Origin: Opitutia bacterium
Lineage (GTDB): Bacteria; Verrucomicrobiota; Verrucomicrobiia; Opitutales; Seribacteraceae
NCBI GenBank assembly: GCA_002694035.1
Contig: NZKY01000023.1
Span: 29,655-69,210 of the forward strand
Direction of reading: 5' to 3'
Length of the DNA: 39,556 nt
In this document: positions 18,976 through 27,245 of the stretch, piece after piece
How positions within the stretch are numbered: the first letter of the stretch is position 1
Layout of the letters: the number at the start of each line of letters is the position of its first letter
Notes under the pieces: generated by a model
The model's database searches: none
What the model saw: only the letters and a program-made list of their open reading frames with translations
What the model was told of the DNA's origin: nothing
Program-made: the position numbers and the translations under genes

Positions 18976-20787
18976 ATGATTATGCCTCCAGAAAGTTCAT
19001 ACACAAAAAAGAAAGAGACGCTCGGTTTTGTAGAGCCTAAAATATTTGATTATAAAAGTTCTTTTGCGATGGAATTTGGAACTTTAGAAAGTTTTCAAAT
19101 TTGTTATGAAACTTATGGAAATCCAAATGCTGATAAATCAAATGTGATTTTGATTTGTCATGCGTTAACTGGTGATCATCACGTTGCTGGTGTACATAAA
19201 AAAGATGGAAGGTATGGATGGTGGGATCATGCAGTTGGTCCAGGAAAAGCTATTGATACTAACAAATTTTATGTCATTTGCTCAAATTGTCTAGGTGCAT
19301 GCCAGGGTTCAACGGGCCCATCTTCGAACAACCCCAAGACTGGAAAACCTTACGCTATGTCTTTTCCTGATTTAACTATATTGGACATGGTTAGGGCACA
19401 AAAATTATTATTGGATCATTTAAATGTCTCCCAATTATATTCAGTGATAGGTGGAAGCATGGGTGGAATGCAAGCACTACAATGGATTGTTGAATATCCC
19501 AATTTCGTTCAAAAGGCCCTAATTATAGCTGCTACTGCACAACACAGTGCTCAGACGATTGCTTTTAATGAAGTTGGGAGAACTTCAATAAAAGGAGACC
19601 CAAGATGGAATAAAGGAAATTATTGTGATGATGACCGTCCTGAGATGGGTTTAGCTGTAGCAAGAATGATGGCTCATATTACCTATCTTTCAGATCAGGT
19701 AATGTCAGAAAAATTTGGTCGAAATGAGATGATTGGAGTCGACCTGATAAAAGAAAATAATGGAGAGAAAAAATTTGCTGTTGAAAGTTATCTTCACCAT
19801 CAAGGACTAAAGTTTGTTGATAGGTTTGATGCGAATACCTATCTAAAACTTACCAAAGCACTTGACCGATTCGATCTCGTTGGAAAAGAGGGTTTGGTTA
19901 AAAATCTCGAACAAGTAAAATCAAAAGTAATGGTGGTGGGTTTTACTTCCGATTGGCTTTACACTCCAGAGCAAAATAGGTATATAGCTGAATCACTCCA
20001 GAAAACAGGCAAGGATGCTTCATATATTGAAATTGATCATGACTATGGTCACGATTCTTTTTTATTAAAATCACGCGAATTTCTTCGCTTAATTAGACTA
20101 TACTTAGAGGGTGCTGATAAGGAAGAAATTAACCGTCAAATAACAACAAAATCACAGATTGCTATAACTCGATCTGATGTCAAAAAGGAAGCGGATCTTA
20201 AAATCATCGGGGACTGGGTAAGCTCTCATGAGAAGGTACTAGACCTTGGTTGCGGAAGAGGCATTCTTTTGGAGCATTTGCGGAAGAACAAAAATGTTGT
20301 GGGACTTGGTGTGGACTATAATTTTGAAAAAGCCGCGGCATGTATTTCTCGCGGTGTACCAGTTTTTCAGGGTGATATTCTCAAGGCCTTAACGATGCTT
20401 CCCGATGATTCTTTTGACTGGGTTGTATTTTCTCGCATGGTTGAGGAACTGCCTAACCCCGGTGAGATTATTTTAGAGGCATTGAGAGTTGGTAAGCAGG
20501 TTGCCATTAGTTTCGTAAATTATGGATATTGGAAAAATAGATTTAATTTTTCATTAAATGGTTCCAGAATTACAAACGATGTTTACAAAGATAATTGGCA
20601 AAGTAGTAAGCCTCTTAACCATTTTTCAATTTTCGAATTTGAATCCTTCTGTGAGCATACAAATAATCAATCTTCAAAATTTAGAATTGGAAGAAAAGTT
20701 TTTCACAGAGGAAACTGGAAAACAACTTGTAAATGGTTGCCAAATTTGAGAGCCGGTTTGGCAATATATGAATTGATTCGAAATTGA
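18976..20787 (+). CDS. metX: MetX-MetW fusion: homoserine O-acyltransferase plus MetW methyltransferase-like domain
   Basis: Residues about 15-385 form an alpha/beta-hydrolase acyltransferase of the MetX family, which acylates homoserine in methionine synthesis. The catalytic triad is visible: Ser161 in GGSMGGMQ, Asp326 in TSDWLYTP and His359 in YGHDSFLL. Family landmarks SNCLGACQGSTGP and GDPRWNKGNY are intact. Residues about 400-603 are a MetW domain: SAM-type motif VLDLGCGRG (421-429), then FDWVVFSRMVEELPNP and the PLNHFSIFEFESF segment. In many proteobacteria metX and metW are adjacent genes; here they are one continuous frame of 603 aa. Acetyl- or succinyl-CoA preference cannot be decided by eye. 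Starts: ATG 18976 or ATG 18982. Confidence 0.93.
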   Translation: MIMPPESSYTKKKETLGFVEPKIFDYKSSFAMEFGTLESFQICYETYGNPNADKSNVILICHALTGDHHVAGVHKKDGRYGWWDHAVGPGKAIDTNKFYVICSNCLGACQGSTGPSSNNPKTGKPYAMSFPDLTILDMVRAQKLLLDHLNVSQLYSVIGGSMGGMQALQWIVEYPNFVQKALIIAATAQHSAQTIAFNEVGRTSIKGDPRWNKGNYCDDDRPEMGLAVARMMAHITYLSDQVMSEKFGRNEMIGVDLIKENNGEKKFAVESYLHHQGLKFVDRFDANTYLKLTKALDRFDLVGKEGLVKNLEQVKSKVMVVGFTSDWLYTPEQNRYIAESLQKTGKDASYIEIDHDYGHDSFLLKSREFLRLIRLYLEGADKEEINRQITTKSQIAITRSDVKKEADLKIIGDWVSSHEKVLDLGCGRGILLEHLRKNKNVVGLGVDYNFEKAAACISRGVPVFQGDILKALTMLPDDSFDWVVFSRMVEELPNPGEIILEALRVGKQVAISFVNYGYWKNRFNFSLNGSRITNDVYKDNWQSSKPLNHFSIFEFESFCEHTNNQSSKFRIGRKVFHRGNWKTTCKWLPNLRAGLAIYELIRN

Positions 20788-20801
20788 TTAAAGATCAATA
20801 A

Positions 20802-21683
20802 TTAAACGCGATTCCATCTAACTGCTGAGATATATCCCCAAAGTGCTCCAGTAAATAGCCCACCGGCATGTGCCCAATTAGCGATTCCAGGAATAACATT
20901 TGCAAAACATAAAAAGAACCAACCGAGCATTATAAGAGCAGTAGTTTGATGTATATATAAACCATCTCCCGGATCAAACCGACACTTTGTCCAGACATAG
21001 CCAAACAAACCATAGACAACACCTGACATGCCACCAAAAATTGGGCCACCAAAAATAAGCTCAGACAGATTTGATACAGCAGCGATTATCAGAATTAATG
21101 TAGCAATAAATTTAGAACCTTTTCTTTTTTCTATTTGGCCTCCAAGTTCGTAAAGCCAGTACATATTGAAGAAAATGTGCAGGATGCTAAAATGAAGAAA
21201 AATAGGCGTTATTATTCTCCAGATTTGCCCGCCTAATATATCCTTAAAAAAATTACTCTCTTGAGTTGTTATAAGAAAGGGTTTTACGACATCGAAGTTT
21301 TTACCCATCGCAGAAATTAAAAAGACTGCAACCGAAACGATGATTAATGCCAGTGATACCGGCCCTGTTCCTCGGTTTTGGTTTTTCCATTTTTGCGAAA
21401 GGTTATAGTTCTTAAAACGATTTTTCTTTGTAGGGTAATTATCTTCTAACTTATTTGCAGAAGTTTCTTTTTTGGGCGCATCATATTTTGAATCTTGGGG
21501 ATCTTTTTTAAATGCGAAGTAATACTCTACAGAACGTTCTATGTTTTCTTCATCGATCACCCATATCGACCATTCCTCTTTATTATCTTCTTTTTCTAAG
21601 TTGGATTGAATATCAACTTTTTGTAAAAAATTCCAAAATCTGAGTGCAATCTTTTGTTCTGCAAAGTTGGCTATTTTTCTCAT
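20802..21683 (-). CDS. glpG: GlpG-type rhomboid intramembrane serine protease
   Basis: A 293-aa intramembrane protease. An N-terminal cytosolic domain (1-65, RKIANFAEQKIALRFWNFL ... WSIWVIDEE) resembles that of GlpG. A basic linker follows, then six hydrophobic segments from about 108. The catalytic dyad is Ser220 in GGMSGVVYG and His272 in NWAHAGGLFTG. His164, His169 and Asn173 sit in TM2 (HFSILHIFFNMYWLYELGG), as in active rhomboids. It therefore looks catalytically competent. Substrates are unknown. Its stop is 14 bp from the convergent metX-metW stop. Confidence 0.93.
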   Translation of the reverse strand: MRKIANFAEQKIALRFWNFLQKVDIQSNLEKEDNKEEWSIWVIDEENIERSVEYYFAFKKDPQDSKYDAPKKETSANKLEDNYPTKKNRFKNYNLSQKWKNQNRGTGPVSLALIIVSVAVFLISAMGKNFDVVKPFLITTQESNFFKDILGGQIWRIITPIFLHFSILHIFFNMYWLYELGGQIEKRKGSKFIATLILIIAAVSNLSELIFGGPIFGGMSGVVYGLFGYVWTKCRFDPGDGLYIHQTTALIMLGWFFLCFANVIPGIANWAHAGGLFTGALWGYISAVRWNRV

Positions 21684-21731
21684 GGTTTGTTAAAAAATCT
21701 GTTGGATAACGGAAACAAAATTAATTCAAAT

Positions 21732-22787
21732 TTATGGGGATTTAGTTATTTGAATTTGGATTTCACCTGATTGATTATAAACAGCTTTAATTGCATCGAT
21801 TCTAAGGTTCTCCAGCATTTTATTTTCAATAAGCTTATTCGTTAGAAGTTTGAGTCTTTCTAATTGTGGATCTTCTGGTAAATAATTTTTAAAATCTGGT
21901 TCAATGTTACTTTGTTTATTCTGAATATTTTTAGAAGGCTTTTTAAGATCGTTCTTGTTTCTGCTATTCATGCATTCCTGTAGAATAACATTTTTTGTCT
22001 TGCCGAGTTTTTCGGAGGTTATGGTTTTAATAATATTAATCGCTTCATTGCGCCGTTCTAACTTAATTAGTGTTTTGGCTTGGCATAGCTTTATATATTC
22101 TTGTTCTAACTTTGATTTTTTATCAAATTTCTTTTCTAATGAACTCCAAACCTCTAATGCTTCGGTTTTATTCGAATCAGTAAAATCAAAGAAACTTTGT
22201 GCATATCTTAGTTGGATATCAATGTTTTCGGGCTCGAGCAAACTCGCTTGTTTGAATGATTTATGCATCAATGACATCACTGATTTTTCTGACAATATGT
22301 TACTGTCAACTAATTCATTACTAAATAGATATAAAAAGTTTCCTAAGTCATAGTGGTATACTGATCTTTGCGGTTCTAGTTCAACAGTAAGAACAATGTA
22401 GGGGAAGGCTTCAACAGGTTGATTATTCTCTATCAAATAATTGGCAATTTGTTGTTTAACTACTGCTATCCTTGGATTTAGATCATCTGCACGGATAAAA
22501 AATTCAATTGCATAATCTCCCTGGCCGACTTTTCGTAAAAATTTACCATACAAAATTAAAGCGTTTATATCATCTGGGTTACTAGACAGATAATCTTCAT
22601 ATGCACCAATTATATCTTTAGCTTTTCTTGTCATTTCTTTCTCATTCAATTTGACATCAGGTTTTGAATTAGAAAAGAAAGTTTCCTGTTTTCTAAGAAT
22701 CTTATCTAGATTATGTTCTGACAGGGTTACAGTAACATTAGAAAATAGAATCTGAAAAGGTAATAGTAGGTATACAAAGTGATACAC
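21732..22787 (-). CDS. Exported TPR-repeat protein
   Basis: A 351-aa protein with a hydrophobic N-terminus (YHFVYLLLPFQILFSNVTVT) that may be a signal peptide or anchor. The body is made of TPR-like helix pairs: about 78-110 (INALILYGKFLRKVGQGDYA), 112-150, 155-205 and 225-255, a protein-protein interaction scaffold. A lysine/asparagine-rich linker (about 275-300) precedes a C-terminal segment ending in QSGEIQIQITKS. No enzymatic motif is seen. It is divergent from the Sel1-repeat gene and probably periplasmic. Function unknown. Confidence 0.75.
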   Translation of the reverse strand: MYHFVYLLLPFQILFSNVTVTLSEHNLDKILRKQETFFSNSKPDVKLNEKEMTRKAKDIIGAYEDYLSSNPDDINALILYGKFLRKVGQGDYAIEFFIRADDLNPRIAVVKQQIANYLIENNQPVEAFPYIVLTVELEPQRSVYHYDLGNFLYLFSNELVDSNILSEKSVMSLMHKSFKQASLLEPENIDIQLRYAQSFFDFTDSNKTEALEVWSSLEKKFDKKSKLEQEYIKLCQAKTLIKLERRNEAINIIKTITSEKLGKTKNVILQECMNSRNKNDLKKPSKNIQNKQSNIEPDFKNYLPEDPQLERLKLLTNKLIENKMLENLRIDAIKAVYNQSGEIQIQITKSP

Positions 22788-22884
22788 AGGAGTACTAAGA
22801 TATAAATATAATAAATGTCATGATTAGCAAAATATAGTTTTTTTCAAGCTTGGAAGACATCCAAAAGTATTTTAAACAACCAAA

Positions 22885-24045
22885 ATGTTTAACCCCCAAA
22901 ACCTTTGCCTTGGATTTTTCATTATATTTTATCAATTATTATGGTCTAATAATGACAATTGGAATGATAAAATAACATACAAGGAAATTATACATAAAGC
23001 CCAACAGGGATTACCTTATTACCAAGGGCTTTTAGGTATTTATTTACGCTCAGGAGAAGGGGGTTCAATAATAAATACAGATTTATCTGCTAAATGGTCA
23101 GAGGCTGCAGATTCAAAGGGTCACCCATTTGGTGCTTATAATTTAGCTAATCTTGCAATGCTTGAAGGCGATCTTGAAAAGGCAACCAATTTGTATCAGG
23201 ATGCTGCTTTTAAATTACAAAGACTTGCCTCAGATGGAGATCCAGTTGCACTTTACTGTATGGGTGAAATTGATTTTCAAGTAATTCCAACCAATGTTCA
23301 GAGAGCATTGGATTTATTTAAAAGATCAGCTGAAAAAGGGTTTCCCCAAGCAAAAGCAACTATTGGTGCTCTTTATTTAAGAGGATTGCCGAATTTATTA
23401 GACAGAAACGCTAAGGAGGGAATCAGGTTATTGTCAGAAGCAGTTCAAGCAAAGTCGCTTACTGCTAGATTCAACTTGGGTATGGCATATTACAATGGTG
23501 ATGGAGTTGAGAAAGATGCCTATAAAGCTTCTCAGTGGTTAAGAATGGCGGTAAAACAAAACTTTTCTGAAGCTCAATATGCTTTAGGTTTACTCTTAAT
23601 AGAGGGGGCTAAAGGAGTTACAAAAAATACAGTTGAAGGCATACAACTATTAAAAGATGCATCAAAACAAAATCATCAATTTGCTATGCAGTATCTAAGA
23701 AAAAGAGGAGAAAATATAAATCATACAGATAATTCCACTGGAGATTTTGTACCAGGAAGTACTAAACATATTAGCATCCCGGATGATTTGACTCGGTTGA
23801 AATTAGCAAGAAAATATTTTACTGGTATTGGTGAAGAAAAAAACTATCAAAAAGCATATGAACTTTTTTTACCTCTTGCAACTAGCGGAAATGGAGAAGC
23901 TGCTCGTTTTGTTGGTTTGATGAATTTAAGTGGTAAGGGGACAGATAAAAATCTAGATTTAGCTAAAGAGTGGCTATCTGTTGCTGCTCAAAAGGGTGAT
24001 AAAACTGCTCAAAAGTTGTTGGACACATACAGCACTCTCTTTTAA
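22885..24045 (+). CDS. Exported Sel1-like repeat protein
   Basis: A 386-aa protein with an N-terminal signal-like segment (CLGFFIIFYQLLW) followed by about seven Sel1-like repeats, each a helix pair of about 36 residues, for example ARFNLGMAYYNGDGVEKD and AQYALGLLLIEGAKGV. A spacer without repeats (about 275-305, SER/THR/ASP-rich) splits the array into an N-terminal block and a C-terminal pair (LARKYFTGIGEEKNYQKA, AARFVGLMNLSGKGTDKN). Such proteins are scaffolds for protein binding, often in the periplasm or envelope. The partner is unknown. The neighbouring divergent gene also encodes an exported repeat scaffold. Confidence 0.85.
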   Translation: MFNPQNLCLGFFIIFYQLLWSNNDNWNDKITYKEIIHKAQQGLPYYQGLLGIYLRSGEGGSIINTDLSAKWSEAADSKGHPFGAYNLANLAMLEGDLEKATNLYQDAAFKLQRLASDGDPVALYCMGEIDFQVIPTNVQRALDLFKRSAEKGFPQAKATIGALYLRGLPNLLDRNAKEGIRLLSEAVQAKSLTARFNLGMAYYNGDGVEKDAYKASQWLRMAVKQNFSEAQYALGLLLIEGAKGVTKNTVEGIQLLKDASKQNHQFAMQYLRKRGENINHTDNSTGDFVPGSTKHISIPDDLTRLKLARKYFTGIGEEKNYQKAYELFLPLATSGNGEAARFVGLMNLSGKGTDKNLDLAKEWLSVAAQKGDKTAQKLLDTYSTLF

Positions 24046-24063
24046 GAAATAAACTGAATCATT

Positions 24064-24125
24064 GTGGCACACCCAACTCATTGCCACAAGAGACATATGA
24101 GTCATTTTGACTCAAATGGCTGTCT
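24064..24125. repeat. Two consecutive hairpins in the gap between the Sel1-repeat gene and hsp20
   Basis: Hairpin 1 is GTGGCA (24064-24069) with TGCCAC (24082-24087). Hairpin 2 is TGAGTCA (24098-24104) with TGACTCA (24108-24114) around TTT, extended outside by AGACA (24091-24095) with TGTCT (24121-24125). All arms are perfect. No T-run follows either hairpin. It may be a 3' stabilising structure of the upstream mRNA, a small RNA or an operator for the downstream gene. Confidence 0.5.
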
Positions 24126-24174
24126 TGGTAATAAAGTAAAATTCTATCTATCAATGACTTATACAAAATTTATT

Positions 24175-24204
24175 TTGGAATGAGATATGCAAATTGCATA
24201 TAAA
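24175..24204 (+). promoter_or_regulatory. hsp20 promoter with overlapping perfect palindrome
   Basis: TTGGAA (24175-24180) and TATAAA (24199-24204) are spaced by 18 bp (or TTGGAA with ATATAA at 17 bp). The perfect 17-base palindrome ATATGCAAATTGCATAT (24185-24201) fills the spacer and enters the -10 box, the classic place for a repressor operator. The sequence is unlike CIRCE (TTAGCACTC-N9-GAGTGCTAA), so HrcA is not the obvious regulator. Confidence 0.55.
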
Positions 24205-24223
24205 CCATTAACCAAATAATACA

Positions 24224-24646
24224 ATGAATATAATAGATAAATATGAAATATCTTCGCTTACCAACTTTTTGGATTCCTTTTTTTCAGTCCAAAAGCGTTC
24301 ACAAAATTTAGATAAAAACTTTTTAACCTTAGAGGATAATTATAGACCATATATTAAGACCTTAGAAGTTGATAATAGGCTCGAAATTGAAGTAGATTTG
24401 CCAGGTTTCTCGAGGGAAGAAATAGTTCTTGAGGTTGTGGATTCATGTTTGAAATTAAAATCAAATGAGAAGCTTAATAAAAAAAGTAAAAGTCATGACT
24501 TTAAACGATCACCATTTAAATTAAACTTGGAAATATCACCTCCTTATGACTCATCAAAAATCTCTGCAAAATTAACTAATGGAGTTTTAAGGATAGCAAT
24601 TCCGAAATCTGATGCATCGAAATCTAAACAAATCAAAATTGACTAA
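24224..24646 (+). CDS. Small heat-shock protein, Hsp20/alpha-crystallin family
   Basis: A 140-aa ATP-independent chaperone that holds unfolded proteins. The alpha-crystallin domain covers about 45-130: YIKTLEVDNRLEIEVDLPGFSREEI, then VVDSCLKLKSNEK, and the hallmark L-x-NGVLRIAIPK near the end of the domain. It ends in a short basic tail (SKSKQIKID) with an IxI-like element. The N-terminal arm is short and Phe-rich (FLDSFFSV), as is usual for oligomerisation. No Shine-Dalgarno is seen. A strong palindrome overlaps its promoter. hrpB follows 64 bp downstream. Confidence 0.92.
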   Translation: MNIIDKYEISSLTNFLDSFFSVQKRSQNLDKNFLTLEDNYRPYIKTLEVDNRLEIEVDLPGFSREEIVLEVVDSCLKLKSNEKLNKKSKSHDFKRSPFKLNLEISPPYDSSKISAKLTNGVLRIAIPKSDASKSKQIKID

Positions 24647-24660
24647 TAAATCATGAAAGA

Positions 24661-24721
24661 TTGCTAACATTTAGATTCTAGAATATCATTTCATCCATCA
24701 AATATAAGTGATGGATGAAAT
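24661..24721 (+). promoter_or_regulatory. Promoter and 13-bp inverted repeat spanning the hrpB start codon
   Basis: ATTTCATCCATCA (24688-24700) and TGATGGATGAAAT (24709-24721) are perfect inverted copies around AATATAAG. The hrpB ATG (24711) is inside the second arm. A promoter-like pair TTGCTA (24661-24666) / TATCAT (24684-24689), 17-bp spacing, puts the predicted transcription start within the first arm at about 24696. If transcribed from further upstream (from hsp20), the whole hairpin would form in the RNA and hide the start codon. Confidence 0.55.
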
Positions 24722-27245
24722 AATTAATCTTCCAGTTTATAAGGCATTTAATCGTATTATTAATTCATTAGGAGATCGTCCTAATTTAATTTTAAAATCT
24801 CCAACAGGTTCCGGAAAATCGCTCGGTCTGCCGCTTCTTCTGTTAAAGGAAGATATAATTAATGGCCAAATATTAGTTGTTCAACCAAGAAGAGTTGCTG
24901 CAAGATCACTAGCGACTCGGGCTTCTAAATTATTGAATTCAAAGATTGGTGATCAAATTGGATACCATGTACGCTTTGAAAATATAAGTTCAAATCATTC
25001 CAAAATTATTTATATAACCGATGGGATCCTCTTAAATTTTTTAATTAATGACAGGTATCTTTCTCGAGTAGGACTTGTGATTATGGATGAATTCCACGAA
25101 AGGACAGCTCAAATGGACCTTTCTTTATCCTTGCTTAAGGATCTTCAAAAGAATGAAAGACCCTCAATTCATCTTATAATAGCTTCAGCTACAATCGATG
25201 AAGAAAAGGTTCATAATTTTTTACCAAATTGCAGTTTTATTGAGTTAACCAGTAGGCTATATCCAGTTAAGATTGAGTACCGACCAATACTTAAGAATGA
25301 ACCCTTGTGGTCTAAGATTAATACTGAGTTAAAACGAAGCCTTTCATTTTCCTCAGGCAACATTCTAATTTTTGTAGCAGGAATTTATGAAATAAAAAAA
25401 GTAATTTTGGAAATTAATCGATCTCCACATTTTAAAGCATTTATAGTAATGCCTTTGTTTGGTGATATGCGCCTTGAAGATCAAGAAAAAGTCCTTAAGA
25501 AAATTGATAAAAGAAAAATTATTGTAAGTACAAATATCGCTGAGACATCTTTAACCATAGAAGATATTCAGATAGTAATTGACACTGGAATTGCCAAAAA
25601 ATTTGCGTATGATCCCCTCCGTGATGTTAACGTTTTGCTTCCTGAACTGATTAGCATTAGCTCAGCTGACCAACGATCCGGTAGAGCAGGTAGAACATCT
25701 AATGGTATTTGTATCAGATTATGGAATGAAAATCAAAACGAACTGCGTTCCGATTACGAAGTGCCACAGGTTCTCAATTTAGAACTTTCACGATTATTTT
25801 TAATCCTTTGTTTTTTAAAAAAAGATCCTCAAAAATTTGACTGGTTAATAACTCCAAATGAGGAAAGAATTCAAAAAGCGAAAGAATGCCTGGTTTCAAT
25901 TGGTGCAATAAATAATGAAAATAAAATTACTGAAGATGGCTGCTTGATTTGTCAGATACCTCTTTGTCCGAAGAAAGCAATGGCTTTAATCAAAGCAAGG
26001 GAATCGGGTTGTTTGCCAATCCTTGCTCTTGTCTTTTCATTGATGGAAGAAAGGTCGATTATAATTAATAAATCGTTTAATTTAGATCGAATCGATCAAT
26101 TTTTAGAAGCGCATAATTTTTTGCAAAAAGAAGATTCAATTCAGAGTGACTTGAAGTACTACTTGGGTGCATGGCTTTTTGCCAAACATTTTAACTTTTC
26201 ATACGAAGTTTGTAGCAATGTGGGAATTCATTCAAAAAGGTCTGCTGAGGTTGAAAAGTTACTTTTTAGACTTTGTCAATTTGTTGGTGAATTGAACCCA
26301 AAAATTAATAAACTCAATATTTCCACGCTTTTAAAATTTCTCGTAACTACTTTCTCAGGCAATTTATCACATATTAGAAATCGAGGAACAGTGATATATA
26401 AAAGTATAAGGGGTAATCAATTTCATTTAAGCAGATTTTCAAATGTTAAAAATGCTGAATGGATTTTACCTTTATTCGTTACTGAAAAAAAAATTAAGGG
26501 AAAAATCACACTTGAGATGGAATGTATTTCAGAGGTTTCAATAGATATCATTAAAAGTGCTTTTAAGAACGATATTAAAACCTTATCCGAAGTAAAATTT
26601 GATGCTTCAATTCATAAAGTCGTAAAAAGGCATTATCATAAACTAGGTTCAATTGAATATAATATTAAAGAAAGTGAAGTTTTAACAGAATCGGAATCAA
26701 GAGAGGGTTTCGTAAATGCTCTCCTAGATGAGAATTTAATGTTAAAAAAATGGAATAAAGATGTTGTAAATTTTATTGCCCGTATAGATTTTTTAGCGAG
26801 CAATTTTCCAGAGTATAATATTTCTAAGTTCGATCACGACTATAAGGTTAATGTTTATCATGAGATATGTGAAGGTACAACCAAATGGAAAGAGATTAAA
26901 AATCGAGATGTTTTACCAATCATAAAGAGTCTATATTCACAGTCCGAATTAAATATTTTGGAAACTGCTGTACCAGAAACAATTTTACTTAATCCTAAAA
27001 GAAAACCATACAAAATAAATTATGAAGAAAATAATGCTTTCGTAAAAGTAAGAATTCAGGATTTATTTGATTACAAAGGGCATCCCCAAATTGTTTACTG
27101 TAAATATTCCTTAGTAGTTCATCTCCTTGCCCCAAACAACAATTGCGTGCAAATTACCAGGAAACTCAGTGAGTTTTGGTCGAATTCCTATTCTGAAATT
27201 AAGAAAGATCTTGCAGGCCGATATCCTAAGCATGAATGGCGGTAG
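24711..27245 (+). CDS. hrpB: HrpB-like DEAH-type ATP-dependent helicase
   Basis: An 844-aa superfamily 2 helicase of the DEAH/RHA group. It has Walker A SPTGSGKS (about 30-37), RRVAARSLA (motif Ia), Walker B DEFH (126-129, the DEAH variant), SAT (motif III), and the second RecA domain with IIVSTNIAETSLTI and QRSGRAGR. HA2-type helical and long C-terminal regions follow, as in HrpB. The cellular role of HrpB is poorly known; RNA unwinding is expected. I use the ATG at 24711; a GTG one codon earlier is possible. Its last 14 bp overlap yraN. It begins a tight run hrpB-yraN-zwf-msrA. Confidence 0.88.
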   Translation: MDEIINLPVYKAFNRIINSLGDRPNLILKSPTGSGKSLGLPLLLLKEDIINGQILVVQPRRVAARSLATRASKLLNSKIGDQIGYHVRFENISSNHSKIIYITDGILLNFLINDRYLSRVGLVIMDEFHERTAQMDLSLSLLKDLQKNERPSIHLIIASATIDEEKVHNFLPNCSFIELTSRLYPVKIEYRPILKNEPLWSKINTELKRSLSFSSGNILIFVAGIYEIKKVILEINRSPHFKAFIVMPLFGDMRLEDQEKVLKKIDKRKIIVSTNIAETSLTIEDIQIVIDTGIAKKFAYDPLRDVNVLLPELISISSADQRSGRAGRTSNGICIRLWNENQNELRSDYEVPQVLNLELSRLFLILCFLKKDPQKFDWLITPNEERIQKAKECLVSIGAINNENKITEDGCLICQIPLCPKKAMALIKARESGCLPILALVFSLMEERSIIINKSFNLDRIDQFLEAHNFLQKEDSIQSDLKYYLGAWLFAKHFNFSYEVCSNVGIHSKRSAEVEKLLFRLCQFVGELNPKINKLNISTLLKFLVTTFSGNLSHIRNRGTVIYKSIRGNQFHLSRFSNVKNAEWILPLFVTEKKIKGKITLEMECISEVSIDIIKSAFKNDIKTLSEVKFDASIHKVVKRHYHKLGSIEYNIKESEVLTESESREGFVNALLDENLMLKKWNKDVVNFIARIDFLASNFPEYNISKFDHDYKVNVYHEICEGTTKWKEIKNRDVLPIIKSLYSQSELNILETAVPETILLNPKRKPYKINYEENNAFVKVRIQDLFDYKGHPQIVYCKYSLVVHLLAPNNNCVQITRKLSEFWSNSYSEIKKDLAGRYPKHEWR

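Noticed and set aside
27127-27231. Longer yraN reading starting inside hrpB
   Set aside because: The additional 35 residues have no family character and would overlap hrpB by 119 bp; the ATG at 27232 fits better.
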